Assembly: GCF_012396365.1 (NCBI RefSeq)
Contig: NZ_JAAXPG010000002.1
Location: 186,001-250,000, forward strand
Source of the DNA: Nocardiopsis alborubida
GTDB lineage: Bacteria > Actinomycetota > Actinomycetes > Streptosporangiales > Streptosporangiaceae
Length of the DNA: 64,000 nucleotides
Direction: 5' to 3'
A program made the translations under genes and the position numbers. The notes under the pieces are model-generated. The model saw only the letters and a list, made by a program, of their open reading frames with translations, searched no databases and had not been told where the DNA came from. Positions 59,950 to 64,000 of the stretch are shown here, one piece after another (position 1 is the first letter of the stretch; every line of letters begins with the position of its first letter).

Positions 59950-60090
59950 TCATCGATCGACGGTGAGCACGTCCAAGGCGGCGACCTTATCCGCCTTGGA
60001 CGGCAGGGCGTAGCGGCGAATGGTGTTGAGGTCGGCGTGTCCCATCAGCTCAACGACGGTCACCAGGTCCACCTGCCCGGACGGCGGAAC
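59950..60090 (-). pseudogene. tyrosine recombinase (integrase) C-terminal remnant
   Basis: The minus strand reads VDLVTVVELMGHADLNTIRR then YALPSKADKVAALDVLTVDR and stops at 59950. LMGHxDLxTTxRY is the C-terminal box of phage/ICE tyrosine integrases, and the Tyr would be the nucleophile. Upstream of about 60090 homology ends, and the catalytic Arg and His-X-X-Arg are absent. It is the 3' scrap of an integrase gene. Confidence 0.75.
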
Positions 60091-60171
60091 CGGATCGGTT
60101 GTCTGGTCAGGGTCGTCGCGCTCGCTAGGGTGTGTCCGGTGTAAAGCCCCTTGGTGCTGGAGGAGGTCGTG

Positions 60172-60816
60172 GTGGTCCGGTCGGTAGTGTTCGATGTGGG
60201 TGAGACGCTGCTGGACGACACCCGCGAATGGGGGCGTTGGGCCGACTGGATCGGCGTGCCCCGCCACACTTTCTCCGCTGTACTGGGCGCGGTCACCGCC
60301 GAGGGACGCAACAACGCCGAGACCTTCCAGTACTTCCAACCAGGTTTCGATTTGGCGGCTGAGCGGCAGCTGCGGGAGGACGCCGGGTGCGGTGAACTGA
60401 TCGAGGACGAGGACCTGTACCCGGACGTGCGACCGGGTCTGAAAGGGTTGCGGGAGGCGGGCCTGTGGGTGGGGATCGCCGGGAACCAGACGTCCCGGGC
60501 TGCCGAGCTGCTGCGCGCCCTGGAGCTGCCGGTGGATGCGGTTGCGACGTCGGGTGAGTGGGGTGTGGCCAAACCCGACCCGGACTTTTTTGCACGCGTC
60601 GTCGAGATGGCGCCGGGGCGGCCGGAGGAGATCGTGTACGTGGGTGATCACCGTGACAACGACGTGGTGCCCGCCCGCGCGGCCGGGTTGCGCACCGCGC
60701 TGATCCGCCGGGGCCCGTGGGGGCACCTGTGGGCCGAGGATCCGGTGGTGCGCGAGCAGGCGGACTGGGTGATCGACTCCCTCGACCCACTCCCCGACCT
60801 GCTGGCCAACTCCTAG
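60172..60816 (+). CDS. HAD-superfamily hydrolase
   Basis: A 214-residue HAD protein: motif I VVFDVGETLLDD (Asp nucleophile; second position Gly), motif II GIAGNQTS, Lys of motif III in GVAKPDPDFFARV, motif IV IVYVGDHRDNDVVPA. AGGAGG 5 nt upstream decides GTG 60172. It is unlike the HAD gene at 9476 outside the motifs. Convergent with the next regulator gene; stops overlap by 4 bases. Confidence 0.9.
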   Translation: MVRSVVFDVGETLLDDTREWGRWADWIGVPRHTFSAVLGAVTAEGRNNAETFQYFQPGFDLAAERQLREDAGCGELIEDEDLYPDVRPGLKGLREAGLWVGIAGNQTSRAAELLRALELPVDAVATSGEWGVAKPDPDFFARVVEMAPGRPEEIVYVGDHRDNDVVPARAAGLRTALIRRGPWGHLWAEDPVVREQADWVIDSLDPLPDLLANS

Positions 60817-62123
60817 GTCGGCAGAGGGATCCCCGCGGTGATGGCGAACGCCGTCGCTGCGGAGCGCTGACGGCTCGGTCCCCGCACCAGGTCGGTGAGT
60901 AGGCCGTACACCTGGGGGTGCACCCGGGTGTGTTCGGGAGCGGTCTGCCAGGCGCTCTCCAGCGCGGACAGGGCCAGTTCGGGGCGGCCGGTGCCTGCTT
61001 GGGCGCGGGCGAGGTCGACGTAGAAGTGGGAGCGGCGTTCGGCGGGCAGCGTCAGGGGAGGCGTCCAGCCGGCCGCGGCGGCGAGGGCGTCAACAGGCTC
61101 TCCCGAGTCGACCGCCAAGGTGACCTCGTGGATGCGCACCGAGGCGGGGCCGAACGCGGTCCCGGCGTAGACGCCTTCGGCTGTGGAGGCCGCAGCCTGG
61201 CGTGCTTCGGCCAGGTGGTCACGCCCCTGGTCCAGGTCTCCCCCTCGGGCGGCCAGCACGGCGGCGCGCATGTGCAGGGCGCCGTAGGTGGCTTGTGCGT
61301 GTGGGGACGCGAGGGTGAGTCGGTCAGCGGTGGTGTCAAGGTGGCGGCGGCCGAGTTCGAAGCTGTGGGTGGTGAAGAAGGTCTCCGCGCGCACGTAGGC
61401 GACCATGGCTTGGACGGTCTCGTCGTCGGTCTGGGCGGCGGCCCAGCGCATGATGTGAATCAGGTGCGCCGACAGGTCATGCAGGCCGCGTTTGTCGGCG
61501 ATGGCGTCCGCTGCACGGTAGGTCTGGACCAGAAGCCGGGCCGCGTGAGCACGTTGGGTGCCGTGGTGGGTGTGCAGAGCACGCGTCAGCTCGGGCAGCA
61601 GTGTGGGCAGCAGGTCCAGGAGACGCTCGTAGCGCGAGTTCAGGCGGTCTTGGACCACAGCAGCGACGTAACGTCGCAACTGTCCTAGAGGGCGAATCGG
61701 CCCGTCCTCAGGCAGATCGTAGGTATGAACAGTCCGTCGCAGTGCCGCGAGTCGTGTGTCCGCTACGACGTCGGTCCCCGTGGCCGGTGGCACTGGAACA
61801 GGGTGTGCTGCGTCCTCTCCAGTGACGTCGACGGTTGGGGCGCCCAGGCCTTCGAGTACGCGCTGTGCCCGGGTTCCTTCCAGATCACGGCCGGACTCGA
61901 CACGGCTGATCGTGCTCTGGGACAGATCACACATCGTGCCGATGTGTTCTTGAGTCAGCCCGCGCACGCGGCGACGCAATAGACGGATGACCTCAGCAGC
62001 TTCGCCTCGCTCTACAGCATGGGTTACGTCCGGTTCAGCCCAAAACCACACGGGGATGCATGCGCACGCTGAAACCGAGGCCTGGTGTGGGCGACCACAG
62101 TTGGCGCAGCTGGCCGTCCCCAT
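60813..62123 (-). CDS. XRE regulator with N-terminal zinc ribbon and TPR
   Basis: A 436-residue regulator. It starts with a Cys cluster MGTASCANCGRPH...CAC (possible zinc site), then an HTH (VRGLTQEHIGTMCDLSQSTI, SRVESGRDLEGTRAQRVLEG), then TPR helices (YVRAETFFTTHSFELGRRHL, RSHFYVDLARAQAGTGRPEL). GGAGGAGT lies just upstream of ATG 62123. The longer frame to 62285 lacks a site. Confidence 0.85.
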   Translation of the reverse strand: MGTASCANCGRPHQASVSACACIPVWFWAEPDVTHAVERGEAAEVIRLLRRRVRGLTQEHIGTMCDLSQSTISRVESGRDLEGTRAQRVLEGLGAPTVDVTGEDAAHPVPVPPATGTDVVADTRLAALRRTVHTYDLPEDGPIRPLGQLRRYVAAVVQDRLNSRYERLLDLLPTLLPELTRALHTHHGTQRAHAARLLVQTYRAADAIADKRGLHDLSAHLIHIMRWAAAQTDDETVQAMVAYVRAETFFTTHSFELGRRHLDTTADRLTLASPHAQATYGALHMRAAVLAARGGDLDQGRDHLAEARQAAASTAEGVYAGTAFGPASVRIHEVTLAVDSGEPVDALAAAAGWTPPLTLPAERRSHFYVDLARAQAGTGRPELALSALESAWQTAPEHTRVHPQVYGLLTDLVRGPSRQRSAATAFAITAGIPLPT

Positions 62124-62281
62124 GTGGGTGACTCCTCCATATGCAGGGTGAACCCTGTTCGGGTTGTGCCAGCGTAACCAGTTGCCTCCGGCCAGGCTCG
62201 GGACTTTGGTCCTGAGGATCTTCAGCCGCAGTGTCGAGGCCATGGTGTGTGGCACGCCAGCACGTGGTGCTGCGTCGCGTT

Positions 62282-62989
62282 TCACTGAGCTTGGAGGTAC
62301 GGGTGCAGTGCCGGGATGGTCGTCTTCTGTTCGGTGCTCAACGCCTCGGCGAAGATGCCCTGGGGTCGGCGTCGGGGTGGGCAGGTGATGGTGCGTGTCG
62401 GTGTCACGATGAGGTCGACGCTGGCGTCATGGGGCCCTTCGGGCAGGTCTTCGTCGAGGACTTGAAGGTCGTGCACGGTGGTGACGATCAACGTCTCAGG
62501 TCCCATGAGCCCAGCGTCGGCGAGCAGGCCCATCTCGATGTCGCTGTAGCCGGCGCCCTTGCCGAGGCGGATTCCGGCGGAGTTGACGGCGACGCTTCCG
62601 CACACGACCACATCCACGGGGCGCATCTGGGGCACCGTCACCCGCGGGGCGTGTTCAGCGGCCCACGCCTTCGTCGCAGAAACACGCCCTGGCACTCCCA
62701 GGGCAAGGTCCAGGGAGTAGAAGGGCTGGAGGCTGGCCAGGCGGGGCACGGCCATGTACACCTGCTTGCCCGCGTCGATCGCGGCCTCTCGTACTTCGGC
62801 CTGGGCTTTGTCGGGGTTGGACTTGACCACGTGCGCGGCGCGCCACCGTTCATGCTCGCTCAGGCGTTGAGCGGCATCCGGTGCGCCGTGGAAGTCGGGG
62901 ATCTTGCCTTGGACGCTACCGGTCCGGCCGGCACCTGCGGTGTCCATGCGTTCCCAGACGCGCTGGCGCACCTGCTCCTTGGTGTTCAT
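62282..62989 (-). CDS. 5-formyltetrahydrofolate cyclo-ligase-like protein
   Basis: A 235-residue member of the 5-FTHF cyclo-ligase/MTHFSD family: KEQVRQRVWERMDTAGAGRT at the N-terminus, VKSNPDKAQAEVREAAIDAG, and the signature VVCGSVAVNSAGIRLGKGAG with YSDIEMGLLADAGL. The family converts folinic acid to methenyl-THF using ATP. The KGxGY motif is the archaeal/MTHFSD-like form. Gene order with regulators gives no pathway clue. Confidence 0.85.
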   Translation of the reverse strand: MNTKEQVRQRVWERMDTAGAGRTGSVQGKIPDFHGAPDAAQRLSEHERWRAAHVVKSNPDKAQAEVREAAIDAGKQVYMAVPRLASLQPFYSLDLALGVPGRVSATKAWAAEHAPRVTVPQMRPVDVVVCGSVAVNSAGIRLGKGAGYSDIEMGLLADAGLMGPETLIVTTVHDLQVLDEDLPEGPHDASVDLIVTPTRTITCPPRRRPQGIFAEALSTEQKTTIPALHPYLQAQ

Positions 62990-63004
62990 GTGCTGCTTTC
63001 GGTG

Positions 63005-64000
63005 TCAGGAAGCGAGGAAGGTGAACAGCCGGTCGTGGATGTCAGCGACCCAGGGCTCGCGGCGCCACGGTCGCAGTTCGCGTGAGGCTGTGGCGACCAG
63101 GGGGAGGGCACCGCCAGCCCAGGTGGTTTCGACCATGCCCAAGGCCTGTTGGAGGGACTGTACTGCGTGATCGGGGCGGCGTTGGCGTATGTGGGCCAAG
63201 GCGAGGTTGGCGACCACGATGGCTTGGGATTTGACACGCCCATGCAGTAGAGGAACGGCCTGCTCCAGAAGGGTTTGAGCCCGGTCAGGACAGTTCAGGG
63301 CGAGGTAGATGGAGCCGGCCATGCGCAGACGGCGCCCCGACCATTCGTCGGTGTCGAGGTCGGCTTGTTGCGCGTAGGTGTCGGCGGCGTCCAAGTGGTG
63401 TTCGGCCTCGGCGCGGTTGCCCATGCGGGCGTGGGCTTCGCTGATGTGCAGGGCCACCGAGGCTTGGGTCGCGGGGTGGCCCTCGGCGGCGTGGGAGGCG
63501 CGTTGCGCGCTGGCCAGGGCTTCGTGAAGGTCTCCGCCGCTGCTGTAGAGAGGGATGAACGCGCGTCGCAGGAGCGCTTTCGCGGCAACCGTGCGGTCCC
63601 TGCTCTCTTGGGCGGCCAGGACCGCTTCGTTCAGGTACATGGCTGCGGTGGAGCCGTCCTTGCGGTGGGAAGCATCCCAGACGAGTTGTCCCATGAGCAG
63701 GGCTGACCTGCCTCTGAGGCCCAGCAGCATGTGAAGTTGGGATGCAGACCTGGTGCTGGTCCTGATGAGGGCGCCGTGGAGCTGTCCGGCCTCGGCGAGC
63801 ACGGAGGCTGAAGGCAGCACGTCGTAGTCGCGTTCCAGGCGTTGGAGTTCGCTACTGAGCCAGCCCACAGTGTCGGTATCGGCAGAGGCCAGAGGCTTCC
63901 ACACAGGGTCGCGCTGCTGAGATGGAGGCGACTGCGGGGAAAGCGGAGCGTGGTCCCAGGCGCCGAGGCCTTCGAGCGCGGTATGGGCGAGGTTACGGTC
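63005..64000 (-). CDS. TPR-type regulator, 5' end outside the window
   Basis: The frame stays open from the stop at 63005 to the end of the window (DRNLAHTALEGLGAWDHAPL at the edge), so the gene is partial. The visible 331 residues include TPR helices: LLGLRGRSALLMGQLVWDAS, AAMYLNEAVLAAQESRDRTV, SVALHISEAHARMGNRAEAE, HHLDAADTYAQQADLDTDEW. This matches the C-terminal part of actinobacterial XRE-TPR regulators; the HTH would lie beyond position 64000. Confidence 0.8.
   Translation of the reverse strand, partial: DRNLAHTALEGLGAWDHAPLSPQSPPSQQRDPVWKPLASADTDTVGWLSSELQRLERDYDVLPSASVLAEAGQLHGALIRTSTRSASQLHMLLGLRGRSALLMGQLVWDASHRKDGSTAAMYLNEAVLAAQESRDRTVAAKALLRRAFIPLYSSGGDLHEALASAQRASHAAEGHPATQASVALHISEAHARMGNRAEAEHHLDAADTYAQQADLDTDEWSGRRLRMAGSIYLALNCPDRAQTLLEQAVPLLHGRVKSQAIVVANLALAHIRQRRPDHAVQSLQQALGMVETTWAGGALPLVATASRELRPWRREPWVADIHDRLFTFLAS

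Noticed and set aside
1-64000. CRISPR arrays, tRNA or rRNA genes, complete insertion sequences
   Set aside because: No regularly spaced repeats, cloverleaf-like sequences or complete transposase with terminal repeats were seen by eye; a covariance-model scan would be needed to exclude small RNAs.

Overview
The window is high-GC DNA with dense, overlapping genes and frequent GTG starts. The gene content is typical of an actinomycete: many XRE/TPR regulators, a DUF397/DUF5753 pair, an actinobacterial long-form HisG and a ResB/CcdA/TlpA cytochrome c system. I infer a Nocardiopsis- or Streptosporangiales-like host, but no marker gene here proves it. Everything below was read by eye and no database search was run.

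Layout. Positions 1-1.1 kb are a scar: a frameshifted nuoA, a stub that looks like nuoB, an IS3 orfA fragment and a possible DUF2637 (SpdB-like) fragment. Positions 1.1-4.3 kb hold resB, ccdA and a TlpA/ResA lipoprotein, with no ccsA/resC partner. From 4.5 to 64 kb the DNA looks accessory. It is a patchwork of orphan enzymes (HemC, HAD, MazG, NUDIX, aminoglycoside-phosphotransferase-like kinases), regulators, gene fragments and at least three RiPP loci (ribosomally made, modified peptides).

The unifying theme is six divergent protein-L-isoaspartate methyltransferase (PIMT) homologues, at 7.1, 16.1, 24.9, 35.8, 52.6 and 54.0 kb. The one at 35.8 kb heads a complete class I FxLD lanthipeptide cluster: PIMT, precursor, LanB, LanC and a stand-alone SpaB_C protein. 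The one at 54.0 kb ends a complete lasso peptide cluster (A, C, B1, B2, M) whose predicted core starts with Gly and has Glu8/Asp9 as ring acceptors. The one at 24.9 kb overlaps, by a GTGA junction, a 43-residue Asp/Gly-rich peptide, and is a candidate two-gene imiditide-like RiPP. The one at 16.1 kb is joined in frame to the tail of a lost SpaB_C protein. Those at 7.1 and 52.6 kb have no visible precursor; the first starts an operon with an intact second-copy-type hemC.

Other notable blocks: a tightly coupled five-gene operon at 45.4-51.2 kb (glycosyltransferase, NodU/CmcH carbamoyltransferase, kinase-like protein, HD dNTPase-like protein, HisG) that looks like an uncharacterised nucleoside or sugar pathway; a 29.2-32.8 kb operon of three related unknown proteins with an XRE protein; a decayed radical SAM gene with an in-frame TAG at 44.5 kb; and the C-terminal tail of a tyrosine recombinase at 59.95 kb. 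With the SpdB-like scrap at 1 kb, this last feature suggests decayed integrative or conjugative elements. The right end is cut inside a TPR regulator gene.
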